From Symbiodinium natans (Eukaryota; Sar; Dinophyceae; Suessiales; Symbiodiniaceae): DNA of 64,000 nt. Positions 1-54,160 of this stretch are shown here, piece by piece (the first letter of the stretch is position 1; the number at the start of each line of letters is the position of its first letter). The notes under the pieces were generated by a model. That model did no database searches and had not been told where the DNA came from. It saw only the letters and a list, made by a program, of their open reading frames with translations. The position numbers were made by a program, and so were the translations under genes. The DNA is taken from NCBI GenBank assembly GCA_905221605.1, contig CAJNDS010002802.1, positions 1 to 64,000 of the forward strand. Direction: 5' to 3'.

Positions 1-683
1 ACCCCCACCCCACCACCGGCCTCACACCTTCGTTCTGCGGCGCATCCGCCTCCCAGCACACTCCCTCTGCAAAACAAAAAAACGGGAAAGAAAGCGACAC
101 TACGCCACCCACCTGCTCCAAACGTGGCACCTCCGAAACCAAAAAAGTCGAGAAAGAAAACGACACTACGCGTTTAGACTAGAGAACAAAAAAGACGCAA
201 AAAAAAAACGACCTCCTGTGCGGCAACGTCCGCTTTTCAGGCCTACTCTGGGCTGGCTTTAGACTTTAGGGCCAACTACTCTGGGCTGGCTTTAGGCTTT
301 AGGGCCTAATTACTCTGGGCTGGATTTAGGATTTAGGGCCTACTCTGGGCTGGCTTTAGGGTTAGTCCTAAGCCCTAAGCCCTCAGCCCTAAGCCCTAAG
401 CCCTACGTCCTAAACCCTAAACCCTAAGCCCTGCTGGAGCCACGCTCCGGAAATCCTGAAACCCTGAAAACGGGGGAGCCAGGCCTTTTGCCGCACGCGC
501 ACGTTCAAAAATGAGTTCCTTGGCACGTCAGGTTCTCGGGGGCGGGGGAGGGGGGTCTAGGGTTTAGAGTTTGATTTTAGGTTTTAGGGTTTAGGGCTTG
601 GGTTCATGAGTCGGAGCTTTCAACCGTCTGCCTCTACTGGTAGCATCTCTGGACATAAGGATGGGTGGTAGACGACAGCTCAC

Positions 684-739
684 GATAGCGGACAAGAAGC
701 TTTGCAGTGATGTCCGCTGTGCCGTCGTAGAACTGCACC
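684..739 (-). other. Candidate exon, unknown gene
   Basis: A minus-strand island bounded by a GGAG acceptor before 739 and a GT donor after 684. It reads VQFYDGTADITAKLLVRY in one frame, with no stop. The composition is protein-like and differs from the TTTAGGG-rich DNA around it. No family recognised and no joined partner exon proven; it could be a chance open segment. Confidence 0.35.
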
Positions 740-3700
740 CTCCAAGGAAGGGGGCTTCAAGGTTTCCAGTAAGTTTAGGGTTTGTATGGAGCTTATAATA
801 AGGCTTTGGGCTTTAAGGCTTTGCGGCTTAGTTTTTGTTAAGGGGATTTCACTGCTCCAGCTGCGGCTCGAAAGTCCCTATATCGGGCTCCAGGTGTGGA
901 GGGTGGTATCCCGGCCTCTTCAGGTTCCCCGGCCTCTTCAGCTTCAAAGCCGAGGATAGCACTCATGGCGCAGGAGCCACGACAGCAAATCAGGGAATCA
1001 GGCACCTCATGCATCGCCCAAATTAAGAACCAGTAAGGACTCGAAGCAAAGTCGGGTGTAGTGACTTTGAAGCCCATAAAGCCTCATCCCTTAAACCCTA
1101 AACCATCCAGAATCCAAGGATCGCTTCAGGCTGCAGGGTTTAGGCCTTAGGGGGTTCCATAGTCCGGAGACGATGTGCGTAGGACATTTTGGGTCTGTCA
1201 TGTCGTGACCTGGCTCAACCGGGTGTGTGCTGCAACGGCAAACGCGCTATTTTGAGCCGTACAACAGTGCCATAGCCAACTTCTCCATAGTCGAATGAGG
1301 CTCTTTTGCTTTAGTTGCAAGCTGACTTCAGATGAAGATGTAGAAGCAGGCCTGTTTGTGGCCCATAGATTGGTCAGATTTAGGCTCCGCCCTCAGAAAA
1401 GCAACCCTCCCTGAAGTTTAAGCCCAACCTATAAGCCTCTCTCCCGTATTGTTAGAGTTTCAGGTTTCAGGTTTAGGGGGGTCTACAGTTCGAGGCTGGA
1501 GGGTGCGCAGGGTGTGGGGTCCAAGGTTTATTCAGTTGAGGGTTGAGCGATTGGAGTTCAAGCGCTTGGCGCTTGCAGTTTTGGGGTTTGGAGACTGACG
1601 TGTTGAGGTGCCTGCACACAACAAAACTCCCCTAAACCCCACAAACCCTCCCAACACTGCAAATAAAACCGTAAACCCTGTGAACCCTACTAAAGAAGCT
1701 TCAAAGATCGGATGCAGCGGGCACAATCGCTCTGATTTCTGCGCGGGCGCGTTGGAGGCGCTAAAGGTGGACCGAAGCCTCCCAGCCACCAGCCTGACAG
1801 AGCTCTGTGCGACACGGCCACCTTCCTTGAACGGGATGAGGGCTCTTCGGGCTCTTAGGGCTTCAGAGTTGTGGGCCTCCAGGGTCTTGCTTTGAGGGAG
1901 GGACTTGGGGCTCTGGAGTCGCCCTGCCTTCCGGCGCCACCAGCAAGATCCTGAAACCGCGCCTGGCGCAGTTTTGGGGTTGCTTGGGATGCGAGGGCTG
2001 GGAGAGCTAAGGGGGGGTAGCAGCAGACTTGAGGCGTCTTGGGTTGAGGCGAAGGTCTGATGCGCCAGCCAGCCGCCCAAACCATCAAGCCCAAAGACCC
2101 CGCCGTTTTTTGTAAGTCGCCTGAGAATCGGTTCATGCGAAAACCCTTCAAAAACAAGTCGGCTTTGGGCTCTTGATATGCGACTCCGCGCACAGGCGGT
2201 CGCAAGCACTAGCTGACAGAAACTACCTTCGTAAGCAACATTGCTGCTGCCCAGCGCACCTCGGAAGGTCCAAGCACTAACCGCCCCCAAATCCCGACCC
2301 CTTCATGCATCGATTCCCAAACCCCAAGCCCCAAACCCCTTCGAAAAAGTGGGTGTCGGCCTGCGCCGCTGAGGCCGCTGCAGAGGGAAGGGCCCTGGAA
2401 TTCATTCTGGGCTCTTTTGCAGGACCTTCTCAAAGGGCCTTGAAAGTGTCTTTAGTAGATTGTAAGGTTTTTGGGAATTTAAGGGTTGAGGCTTTGAGGT
2501 TTTTGAGGGTCTTGAGGGTTGAGAAGGTGAGATCCTTGTCTTGCTCCAGCGTCAGATTGAGCTGACGTCCATGTAGTTTACGGAAATAAGGGACCCCTAC
2601 ATAGTAGGATTCCCCCATGATAAGGAAATAAGGTACCCCGAACTTCGGAAACCCATGTAGAGCTTTTGGGGGCTTCTGCATGCAGTAGTACCCCAAGCCC
2701 GAAATCCCGCCTGGGCCGCGAATGTGGACACTGAGATGTGCAGACTAGGGGCCCGGCCCCAAAGCACCACAACCCCAAAACCATGTACCAAAAAAATTGC
2801 AAGAAGCTGACTTCCCAACGTCAAAACCACCAACCTCAGAACCAGTGCCTAAATACTCCAAGAATTTATATACTCCGAAAATTTCAACCTAGAGGCCAGG
2901 TTCTACGTTTCGGTTCCGGGCTGCACTCGAACCACATTCCCACAGAGCCCCCTGTCCTCAAATGGGTTAATCTCCAGGAATGGGCATAAGCGTTGAGGGT
3001 CTGAGTCCCAAAGGCCTGGCTACGACAGTCGAAACCCGCATGCCCCTCGGCCCTTCAAGGCATTTGGCCCCAAGTTCGGCCCAGCGACAGTGTGGCCTGG
3101 AAGCTTTGCGCACATTCCCGGGCCCAACTATCGAAGTTGGTGAGGGGGGGTGGGTTCTGTGCTGGGTTTGGCCGGGGGGGGGGTAGGGCTTGCTGAGCGC
3201 ATTGTAGCTTACGCAGGTTCTTCGCCAGAAGTGATGATGCGAACTTTGAGTTTCCACTTCTGAAAGGACTAACTATGCGAGGCACGATTCTCGCATTGGT
3301 GTCCCCCAAAAACCCAACCCATGCACGGAATAATCCTCCCAAGTATTAATACCTACACTCACCAAAGCCATAATCAAACCCTACCTTCCCTCTCTTCCTC
3401 CTCTTCTTCTACACAGCAAAGAGGCCCCCTTGCGGATAAAAACCGGCCACGACGGCGCTCTGGGCCGGCAGTCTCGCGCGAAAGCGGGATCCCCTTGTTT
3501 AGGTGTCCCGGTGGGAGGTCTCTCTCTCGCCCTCTCTCTTTGGGGTGTCTTCGCCGCTTCCCGTGGCCTGCGCAGCAGAGGGGCCCAGCAGATCCTGGAG
3601 CACCTGAGACATGGCAGGACTCCTGTAACACAAATGCCTTAAAGGCACCCTTGTACCAAACCCTGAGCACTCGAAACCACTTCCGGGGTCGAGGGGGAAG

Positions 3701-3797
3701 GTGCTCTGGGAGAAGTGCGGCTGAGGGGTTTAGGGTCGAGGGTTTTCAAGCAAATCGATGAGGCCGAATTTTGCAAAGAGGCCTGCGCTCTGGCACG

Positions 3798-3947
3798 CTA
3801 AACCCTAAACCCTAAACCCTAGACCCTAGGCCCTTGGCCCTAGACCCCAAACCCTAAGCCCTAAACGCAAAACCCTGAACCCTGAACCCTGAACCCTGAA
3901 CCCTGAACCCTAAACCCTAAACCCTAAACCCTAAACCCTAAACCCTA
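3798..3947. repeat. Interstitial telomere-like array (CCCTAAA/CCCTGAA)
   Basis: Tandem heptamers of CCCTAAA with a run of CCCTGAA variants in the middle (about 3870-3908) and irregular CCCTAGA units at the left. It lies far from any window end, and other arrays nearby run in the opposite orientation, so it is not a chromosome end. Confidence 0.9.
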
Positions 3948-4189
3948 CAAGACAAAACTTAAAAGTTCACCAAGCCTAAAGACTTCAATCCCGAATGTGC
4001 TCCACAACTTCGTCTGGCGTTTAAGGGCGATTCGAGTTGTGGGGTTCAGGGCTTAAGGCATGAGTAGGGGTTCGAGTTGTGGGGCTCAGGGTTGTAGGTT
4101 CAGGGTTTAGGGTCTTGGGGGGTTCTGGGTTTAGGGCTCTTGGGGGTTCAGGGTTTGGAGTTTTTTTCGGCTTCTGGGGGTTCAGATGT

Positions 4190-4254
4190 GCAAAGGTCCT
4201 GAGGCCATGGCTGTGATCTCCTGCTCGAAGAGCCCAGAGTTTGCCATGTCCGGC
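4190..4254 (-). other. Candidate exon, unknown gene
   Basis: A GCGTAG acceptor precedes 4254. One minus-strand frame reads PDMANSGLFEQEITAMASG. It lies just 3' of two similar islands (4346-4420 and 4535-4599), which together suggest consecutive exons of one minus-strand gene. The helical, repeat-like character could fit an organellar RNA-binding helical-repeat protein, but that is a guess. The donor end is not fixed and frames across the three islands could not be joined with certainty. Confidence 0.35.
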
Positions 4255-4345
4255 CTACGCAACGCAAAGTCCAGTTGGGCTTAGGGTTTAGGCCAAGGCC
4301 CCCTTAAGCCTAAACCCTAAACCCTAAACATCCCTAAACACTAAC

Positions 4346-4420
4346 TTCGGAATGATTCAAGGACTTCTGCAACTCTCACATCTTGGGCACCCGACAGCCT
4401 CTCGGCAAACATCTCGAATC
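4346..4420 (-). other. Candidate exon, unknown gene
   Basis: Starts after GGGCTGAG| at 4420, and a GT donor is possible after 4346. The best frame reads FEMFAERLSGAQDVRVAEV and continues without a stop. The TTTAGGG-type repeat begins right after it. No family recognised; phase with neighbouring islands is uncertain. Confidence 0.4.
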
Positions 4421-4534
4421 CTCAGCCCTACAAAGGCCTAGTACCAAAAAGGCCGCAAGGCCCTTGCAAGGTGTGTGGTTTGGGGATGTGGTCCACTGAA
4501 ACTTGGGGTTGATACCTGAAACCCTGAACCCTAC

Positions 4535-4599
4535 GACCCCATCTCCTGCGGCCTCTTCCGCAAGATGCTCACTGCCACCTCCGGGGCAAGATCCTTGAC
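4535..4599 (-). other. Candidate exon, unknown gene
   Basis: Starts after CACGCTGAG| at 4599. The best frame reads VKDLAPEVAVSILRKRPQEM. Another open frame exists, so the reading is not certain. The donor end is only approximate. Confidence 0.35.
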
Positions 4600-4970
4600 C
4601 TCAGCGTGGGAGGAGTTTAGGGTTGCGGGCTTCGGTTTTTGGCGGGGGGGGGGGGGGGGTTTAGGGTTTCACGCTGTGTACATAAGAGGCAGCCCTAAGG
4701 TCAGCCTCAAACTGGAGCGACCGTGGCAGCTTGCCGAAACAACGTGACAAGGCACACCTGCGACTTCACAATCCGAAGCCAACGCCGGCCCCGAAGGCTA
4801 GTCTGCTAGTCACCAAAGGGTCCACTCAGGGATGATTGACAAGGAGGCAAGGGGCGGGTAAACCCAGATCCCCAAGACCTCAACCCTCGACACCCGAAAC
4901 CTGAGCCCTAAAAAGGAGCTGGGTGCCCAGGAGGGATGACCAGGAGACGATGTAGGCACGCGGCCGACGC

Positions 4971-5006
4971 CGCTTCAAACGCCTCAGCCAACTTTTCCTG
5001 CAGCAC
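4971..5006 (-). other. Candidate exon, unknown gene
   Basis: Starts after CCGGGCAG| at 5006 and reads VLQEKLAEAFEA to a possible GC donor after 4971. The same frame stays open further (AASAACLHRLLV), so the donor may lie lower, near 4940. Probably upstream of the 4535-4599 island in the same minus-strand gene, by order and character only. Confidence 0.4.
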
Positions 5007-6245
5007 CTGCCCGGCTTGCGGGGCGAGGGTTTAGGGCTTTGGGGTTTAGGGCTGTTGGGTTCTGGGGTTCAGGGTTTTAGGGCTTTAGGGTTTTGGGCGC
5101 CTTGTGTCTTGCGTGCTGGCCGTTTGAGCCGCGTCAAGGCTCGATTCTAACATTGCCAGCTAAGCCACGGAGCAATCGAAGGCTTAAGGGTCCATGTGCC
5201 CATCAAATAGTATGTACTTGGGCAGAGTCCAAGAATTTCCGATCAAGGGCTCTTCTGCTCGAGTGGGAGCCTGGGTTGGCCTGCAAAAAAAAACAAGGCC
5301 CTCAACCCTCCCTCCTCGGGCTCCCTGAAACCCTGCATAAATTCACAGACCCCACTAAGTCCTATCGACATAAAACAAGCCTCGCCAGTCTCCGGCTTCT
5401 CTGCCGACCTGCACTCCGCGGCATCAATTCGGGTGGGGGTTCTGGGGCTCTTGGCCTTGGGCCTGGAGGGCTTTATATGACTTCGTAGACCCATTTTTAA
5501 AAAAAACACGAAACTTCCTAAACTTCCTGAGCCTGCAGGATCTTTGGGCTTTAGGGTTTATTTGCGTTGAACCACTTTCTCTGATTCCTCCGTCCCAAGA
5601 TCATCCCCTTAGCATCCCTGTGCATTGGTACTTATAGCATCACATTCCCAAAATGCCAGCTCTGCATAAACTCTGTGTCGCCCCCTAAACCATTCCCCAA
5701 TCCCAAACCCTAAACCCTACCCACCCTGAGTGCCCGCCTGAAGAACGAAGGGGAGAGGCGCCTGGGGGCACTGAACTGCGGGTTCGGACAAGGGATGTCT
5801 AATCTGTAAACCGTCCCAGGCTGTGCCCCTTAAGCCCCCCCGACGCTGAGAGCCCCAAGAAACATAATCTGTTGAAAGCCCCCACAAGCTTACAGCAAAC
5901 CCCAAACAACCCTAAAACCCAAACCCCAAACCCTATACCCTAAACCAAAACCCCAAACCCCAAAGCCGAGACCTAAAACCCCCAAACCCTAAACCCTAAA
6001 CCTCCGGAAGAAGTATTGCGCAGGGAAGGCGCAGAACTCTCTGGAGGACCTCCAAAGTCTCTCGGGCCTGGGGTTCAGGGCATGGCGTTGAGGTTTGGGG
6101 TTGGCTTCTGGGGTTTTAGGGCTCAGGGCTGTTCGAGCTCTAGGGCAGGATCTTGCGGGTTTTGGGGGGGGCGCGTACTTGTTTTGGATATAGGCCTTAT
6201 GGCCGCCTGGTTGTTGACGCTCGGGACTCGACACTCTAAGCCTTG

Positions 6246-6345
6246 AGCTTCCCTGAACCCCCCCCTGAACCCCCCCTGAACCCCCCCTGAACCCCCCCTG
6301 AACCCCCACTGAACCCCCCCTGAACCCCCCCTGAACCCCCCCCCC
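6246..6345. repeat. C-rich minisatellite, about 11-bp period
   Basis: About eight units of TGAA followed by seven or eight C. It looks derived from the CCCTGAA telomere-like variant by lengthening of the C run. It creates artificial glycine-rich open frames on the minus strand. Confidence 0.9.
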
Positions 6346-6489
6346 GAACCCCCTTGAGCCGCCTGAACCCCCTGAGCTCCCAAAGCCCTGGGACTCCGGA
6401 CAGCAGCAAGGGGCAGGACGAGGAGCTGGCAACAGTCCTGGGATAAAAGGCCCGAAGCCCTGAATCCCCAAGGGCAGGATGCCTGAAGG

Positions 6490-6627
6490 ATTTAGGGTTT
6501 TAGGGTTTAGGGTTTTAGGGTTTAGGGTTTAGGGTTTAGGGTTTAGGGTTTAGGGTTTAGGGTTTAGGGTTTAGGGTTTAGGGTTTAGGGTTTAGGGTTT
6601 AGGGTTTAGGGTTCAGGGTTTAGGGTT
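6490..6627. repeat. Interstitial telomere-like array (TTTAGGG)
   Basis: About eighteen nearly perfect TTTAGGG units in the plus orientation, the cleanest array in the left flank, decaying into TTCAGGG and TTGAGGG at its right edge. Confidence 0.95.
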
Positions 6628-7299
6628 GAGGGCTTCAGCTCCTCCAAAAAACATCTCTAAGACCCTGGCCTCCATCAGTCCCAAACCTCCAAGTTGCATG
6701 ATGATGGACCCTCTTTACTTTACTGAGCTGATTTGTGTCATCTTGAAACGGTCCCCGGATTTTAGCGATTCAAAAGGAATGAGCTCATGATGTGAAGTTA
6801 AAGGGGACAGGGCGGCTGGCGGCCCGGCAATTCTAAAGGCGTGCCTCTGGAAGGCTTGACTTAACAGCTGACCAAACCCGACCCAAGGCCCCCCAAACAG
6901 TGCCGCGATCCTGAATGACCCGGCCAACTTGACTTGATGCAGAAATCCCCTACCAAGATTCAAAGACCCGGCGGCAAGAAAAGCCCACGAAGCTGACGTT
7001 TTCTAATCTCTTTCGACTCTACAGCCCTGCATGTTGCAAGTCCATCTCCTTCTCAAAACGAAGCCCCCAAAACCTCTCCAGGCCATCACTCACCCCAGTA
7101 AAGCTCCCCCCTGCAAAACCCGACAAAGACAAAGCCAGAATGGAAACCCTCAACCCTAAACCTCACCCCCCCCCCCAATTATAAAAACAAACTAAGGCCC
7201 AAACCCTGAGCAGCCCTGCACTCCAAACCCTCCACCCTAACCTAGAAACAAAAACAACCCCCCCCCCCCCACCAAACAAGAGACACTGGGCCCCCGAGC

Positions 7300-7368
7300 C
7301 CAGAGCTCCCGGAGAGGTTCCAGGGCCTCGGCCTCCAGCTGCGAGGCGAGCCTGGGCTCTTGGAGGGC
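7300..7368 (-). other. Candidate exon, unknown gene
   Basis: Starts after CTCTTAG| at 7368 and reads ALQEPRLASQLEAEALEPLR in frame, continuing ELWARG. Strongly helical, E/L/R-rich. The donor end is approximate. No family recognised. Confidence 0.35.
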
Positions 7369-7630
7369 CTAAGAGGAGCATGGCCTTGGAAGAGGGGGGG
7401 AAGGTCAGGGAATTAGTCGGGGGATGTTGGGGGTAGGGGTAAAAGCAACCCTAGTCCCATCAAAGGCCAGCGAGACCCCGGAGCCCCTAGCCAGGAAGCC
7501 CTGCAAACCCCAACCCCCTGAACCCGGGGGTTTAGGGATTAGGGTTCAAGAAATGGCGCGTGCAGGGTGGGGGGTGTAGGCCCTTTCCCTTGCAGATTCC
7601 CATGTGCAAAGGTCCAAGAGCCCGGCAAGC

Positions 7631-7676
7631 TTTGCAGGTCCTCGCGGCAGTTTGCCGCGTAGAGCGCCAGCTCGTC
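7631..7676 (-). other. Candidate exon, unknown gene
   Basis: Starts after CTGGTAG| at 7676, reads DELALYAANCREDLQ and has a GC donor available after 7631. Same boundary style as the tubulin exons. No family recognised. Confidence 0.4.
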
Positions 7677-8837
7677 CTACCAGGATCGTCTTTGGGTTCA
7701 GAATTCGGTGTTTAGAAATTGTAAACCTTTAAACCCTGAACCATTTTGAAGGTGCTGGTTTCGGCTGTGCGCTGGTCGCGCTGAGGGTTTGGGGGGTTTA
7801 GGGATTTGAGCTTCGGGAGGTTGGAATTCGAGGCTTCCCCCGGGTGGTCTTCTAATAACCCCAATAAACACGCCAACACCAGCCCCTTTTGTCCCTCCCG
7901 GGAGGTGCAGATGCCGAGTCCAAGAGGCCCTAAACCTTAAACCCTGAACCCTGAACCCCGGACCCTAAGGCCTCATTGGAGAACGGCCCTTGCCGCATCA
8001 GCTGCGAAAGCCTGGGGCGCCCAGTTGCAGGAAATGGAAACAAGGGCCCAAGGATTGCCTGGAGCCCTGCAAGGGTTTAGGGTTTAAAGTTTAGGGTTTA
8101 TTATAGGGTTTAGGGTTTGGGGTTTGGGATTTAAGGGAACCCTCATCTCTGAACCCTAACAAAGAAATGGCCCCTGGCATCTGCTGCTGAAGACACCATG
8201 GACATCTGAGCTCTGAGCAGAACGCTGGCAACTTTGGCCACAAGCGACCTGTGCCAGAAAAATAATCCACTACACATACACACAAAAATACTTTAACCGA
8301 TTACAACCCCGATACGTAGTATGCTTAATTATTGTAATGGTTCCTGAGTTTTATATGCACGAGAAACACAATTCCTAAGCAGAGTATAGAAGATGGGTAT
8401 CATCATAACACAAGAAGCAGCAACATCACCTGAGTTCAACCCGCACCCTAAACCACTCCTCTTTCAACTCCAAGCCGGGAACTTGGAGATTCGAATCTGA
8501 TGATTTACGTAGTGGTTTAGGGTCTGAATATGTTTAATGGCTTAAGGCTTTGCGTCTGTCTTGGGCTCGGCTGGGGGTTTGGCATCTTGGGATCCGTGTT
8601 CGCATAAATTGTGCAGCTCTGGCGCTCTCAAATGCTAACCGACCCCCTCTTGCTGGAGGCCCCGGCCGGCCAAGGGCCGCGAAAGAGGACTCGCGCAAGG
8701 CCCCAGCAAAGGTGGTCAGAGGCCTTGTCGATTGTCAAACTTGCAGAGCTTTGTAGGAGCTGTGGGGTTTAATCTGGGCACCTGGAGTAGCATCAGGGCA
8801 GCACCCTTTTCTTCTCACATGCAGCTTGGGGCAGTAC

Positions 8838-8890
8838 GTGACAGCAAGGTGCAATTTCTCTTGCCGTGCACATCAGCATCAAGCACTCTG
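8838..8890 (-). promoter_or_regulatory. Conserved 3' block of tubulin copy 1
   Basis: About 110-160 bp past the stop codon lies a block (core CAAGRTGCAATTTCTC on the plus strand) repeated after every tubulin copy: 15132-15190, 19977-20036, 38315-38372, 43772-43830 and 49128-49190. Conservation outside the exons suggests a 3' UTR or 3'-end-formation role, or simply recent duplication. No AATAAA is needed in dinoflagellates and I did not rely on one. Confidence 0.5.
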
Positions 8891-8998
8891 TACATTCTCC
8901 TGGAAGGAGGCTGTGGGAGATTCGCCTGGTGGCCACACCGCTGAGCATCTCAAGACACTCCAGCCGTGTGCTTCCTGAGTGGCTTCTGGAAAGCTGCC

Positions 8999-14784
<5,786 letters not shown>

Positions 14785-15242
14785 GGCTGCGAAGGGAAGT
14801 CGAAAGACTGGAAGGTCTCGAACTGTTGGAGGGCGTCCTCAACCACCGCGCGATGTAGCGGCCTCAAACACCGATCCTTTGAGCCGAAACGAGGAGGAAA
14901 ACCGGCAGACAACTTGGCTGGGCTTGCGGCTTTGTAGGATCTGAAAGTTGATTGCTTGGGGGGAAGAAGAGTTCCAAACCCTGCGGGGACAAAAGGATCA
15001 CTGGCACCTCCACAACTCAAAGAAGCCTTTGCTTTGCTGTGGCAGCTTCAAGTTTGTCAACTGATGTGCAGCAGGCAAGCTTCATGTCCCTGCCTATGCA
15101 GGCCCCTGCGCCGTTCTTTCTCGCGCGCAGTGCGGCTGTACGTGTCAGCAAGATGCAATTTCTCTTGCCGTGCACATCAGCATCATGCAGTCGCAGGGAA
15201 AGGAGCCACGTGTGCTTCCTGAGTGGCTTCTGGCAAACTGCC
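14785..15242 (-). promoter_or_regulatory. Spacer between tubulin copies 2 and 1
   Basis: Holds the 3' block of copy 2 (15132-15190) and the 5' leader of copy 1. Reading toward the gene, a pyrimidine-rich tract ends in TTCGCAG two bases before the ATG (AG at 14788-14787), a good candidate for the spliced-leader trans-splice acceptor. Further upstream (14877-14891) is GTTTCGGCTCAAAG, close to the 3' end of the dinoflagellate spliced leader. No TATA-like element seen. Confidence 0.5.
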
Positions 15243-19734
<4,492 letters not shown>

Positions 19735-20078
19735 GGCTGCGAAGGGAAGTCGAAAGACTGGAGGGTCTCGAACTGTTGGAGGGCGTCCTCAACCACCGCG
19801 CGATGTAGCGGCCTCAAACACCGATCCTTTGAGCCGAAACGAGGAGCAAACACGGCGGACAACTTGGCTGGGCTTGTGGCTTTATCGGATCTGAAAGTTG
19901 ATGGCTTTGGGAAGAATCCACAACTCCAACACTCCAAGAACATGCAGACCCCTGCGCCTTTCTGTCTCGCGTGCAGTGCGGCTGTACGTGTCAGCAAGAT
20001 GCAATTTCTCTTGCCAGGCACATCAGCATCATGCAGTCGCAGGGAAAGGAGCTCCTGAGTAGCTTCTGGCAAACTGCC
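19735..20078 (-). promoter_or_regulatory. Spacer between tubulin copies 3 and 2
   Basis: Shortest spacer (344 bp). It carries the 3' block of copy 3 (19977-20036) and the leader of copy 2, with the pyrimidine-rich AG acceptor two bases upstream of the ATG and the spliced-leader-like motif at about 19828-19841. Confidence 0.5.
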
Positions 20079-37987
<17,909 letters not shown>

Positions 37988-38458
37988 GGCTGCGAAGGGA
38001 AGTCGAAAGACTGGAAGCTGTTGGAGGGCGTCCTCAACCACCGCGCGATGTAGCGGCCTCAAACACCGATCCTTTGAGCCGAAACGAGGAGGAAAGACGA
38101 GGAAAGAAGAGTCGACAACCTAGCTGCGAAAAGAAACTCCGCAACCCCGGGCGCAGGAGCAAACCGATCTAGTATCTCAGTATCTCCGCTGCAAAAGCGA
38201 ACCAGATGGCACACAACTCAACGAAGACGTGCGCTTCAAGTTTGACAAGACATGCAGCAGCCAAGCGTCGTTTAGAACCCTATAGGCCCCTGCCCATTTC
38301 TCGCTCGCATGCAATGTCGGCTGTATGTGTCAGCAAGATGCAATTTCTCCTGCCGTGCACATCAGCATCATGGAGTCACAGGGCCTGGGTCATCACACCG
38401 CCAAGCGCCTAAAGACACTCTGGCCGTGCACTTCCCGAGTGGCACCTGGCAAGCTGCC
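37988..38458 (-). promoter_or_regulatory. Spacer between tubulin copies 4 and 3
   Basis: Contains the 3' block of copy 4 (38315-38372) and the leader of copy 3, with the TTCGCAG acceptor two bases before the ATG and the spliced-leader-like motif at about 38073-38087. Confidence 0.5.
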
Positions 38459-43478
<5,020 letters not shown>

Positions 43479-43916
43479 GGCTGCGAAGCGAAGTCGAAAG
43501 ACTGGAAGGTCGCGAACTGTTGGAGCTCAAACACCGATCCTTCGAGCCGAAACGCAATGGAACAAACTCGCGAATAAAACTCCACAACCCCGGGCGCGAG
43601 CGCACAAGGATCTAGCACTTCCAAAGCAAAACAAATGTTGCAAGTATGTAGTTCGAAGAACGCGTTGCAGGCTAAGGCAGCTTCCAGTATCCCCTCACTT
43701 GCTAAGCAGCAGCCAACTTTCGTTTAGGACACTGCCCATGCAGGCCCCTACCCCATTTCTCTCTCGCATGCATGTCGGCTGTATGTGTCAGCAAGATGCA
43801 ATTTCTCCTGCCGTGCACACCAGCATCACGGAGTCACAGGGCCTGGGTCATCACACCGCCAAGCGCCTAAAGACACTCTGGCCGTGCGCTTCCCGAGTGG
43901 CACCTGGCAAGCTGCC
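43479..43916 (-). promoter_or_regulatory. Spacer between tubulin copies 5 and 4
   Basis: Carries the 3' block of copy 5 (43772-43830) and a shortened leader of copy 4 that lacks about 30 bp present in copies 1, 2, 3 and 6. The pyrimidine-rich AG acceptor two bases before the ATG is kept. Confidence 0.5.
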
Positions 43917-48836
<4,920 letters not shown>

Positions 48837-49231
48837 GGCTGCGAAGCGAAGTCGAAAGACTGGAAGGTCGCGAACTGTTGGAGCTCAAACACCGATCCTT
48901 CGAGCCGAAACGCAATGGAACAAGCTGGGCAAATCTCGCGAATAAAACTCCACATCCCCGGGCGCGAGCGCAAAAGGATTTAGCCACAGCAAACCAAATG
49001 TCACAAGTCCAAGAACGCGTTGCAGGCTGAGGCAGCTTCAAGTTTCTTAATTGATATGCAGCACCCAACTTGGAAATAGAACACTACCCATGCAGGCCCC
49101 TGCGCCTTTCTTTCTCGCTCGCATGCAGTGCGGCTGTACGTGTCAGCAAGATGCAATTTCTCTTGCCGTGCACATCAGCATCATGCAGTCGCGGGTAAAG
49201 GTGCTTCCTGAGTGGCTTCTGGCAAGCTGCC
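48837..49231 (-). promoter_or_regulatory. Spacer between tubulin copies 6 and 5
   Basis: Carries the 3' block of copy 6 (49128-49190) and the short-type leader of copy 5 with the AG acceptor two bases before the ATG. Confidence 0.5.
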
Positions 49232-54049
<4,818 letters not shown>

Positions 54050-54160
54050 GGCTGCGAAGGGAAGTCGAAAGACTGGAGGGTCTCGAACAGTTGGAGGGCG
54101 TCCTCAACCACCGCGCGATGTAGCGGCCTCAAACACCGATCCTTTGAGCCGAAACGAGGT
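54050..54160 (-). promoter_or_regulatory. 5' leader of the first tubulin copy
   Basis: About 110 bp conserved with the leaders of the other copies. It includes the pyrimidine-rich tract and AG two bases before the ATG (likely spliced-leader acceptor) and the TTTCGGCTCAAAG motif at about 54144-54157. Sequence above 54160 is unique. Confidence 0.5.

Larger units (their letters stand above)
1..8815. other. Left flank: repeat-rich DNA without a recognised gene
   Basis: No protein family is recognisable here. The stretch is a mosaic of degenerate TTTAGGG-type motifs in both orientations (for example 240-440, 3798-3947, 6490-6627, 7920-8140), poly-C and poly-G runs (4640-4660, 7168-7177, 7258-7270) and GC-rich islands. 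Some islands have protein-like reading on the minus strand and an AG|G boundary; the clearest are listed separately. Homology to the tubulin array stops near 8815, just past the conserved 3' block of the last tubulin gene. Most long open frames here run through repeats and are not credible genes. My inference is that this is intron and intergenic DNA of unidentified minus-strand genes. Confidence 0.6.

Noticed and set aside
5989-6471. Glycine-rich open frames on the minus strand
   Set aside because: They come from the TGAA-plus-poly-C minisatellite; no conserved protein.
1-8815. A true chromosome end
   Set aside because: Telomere-like arrays are short, degenerate, in both orientations and present on both flanks and inside introns.
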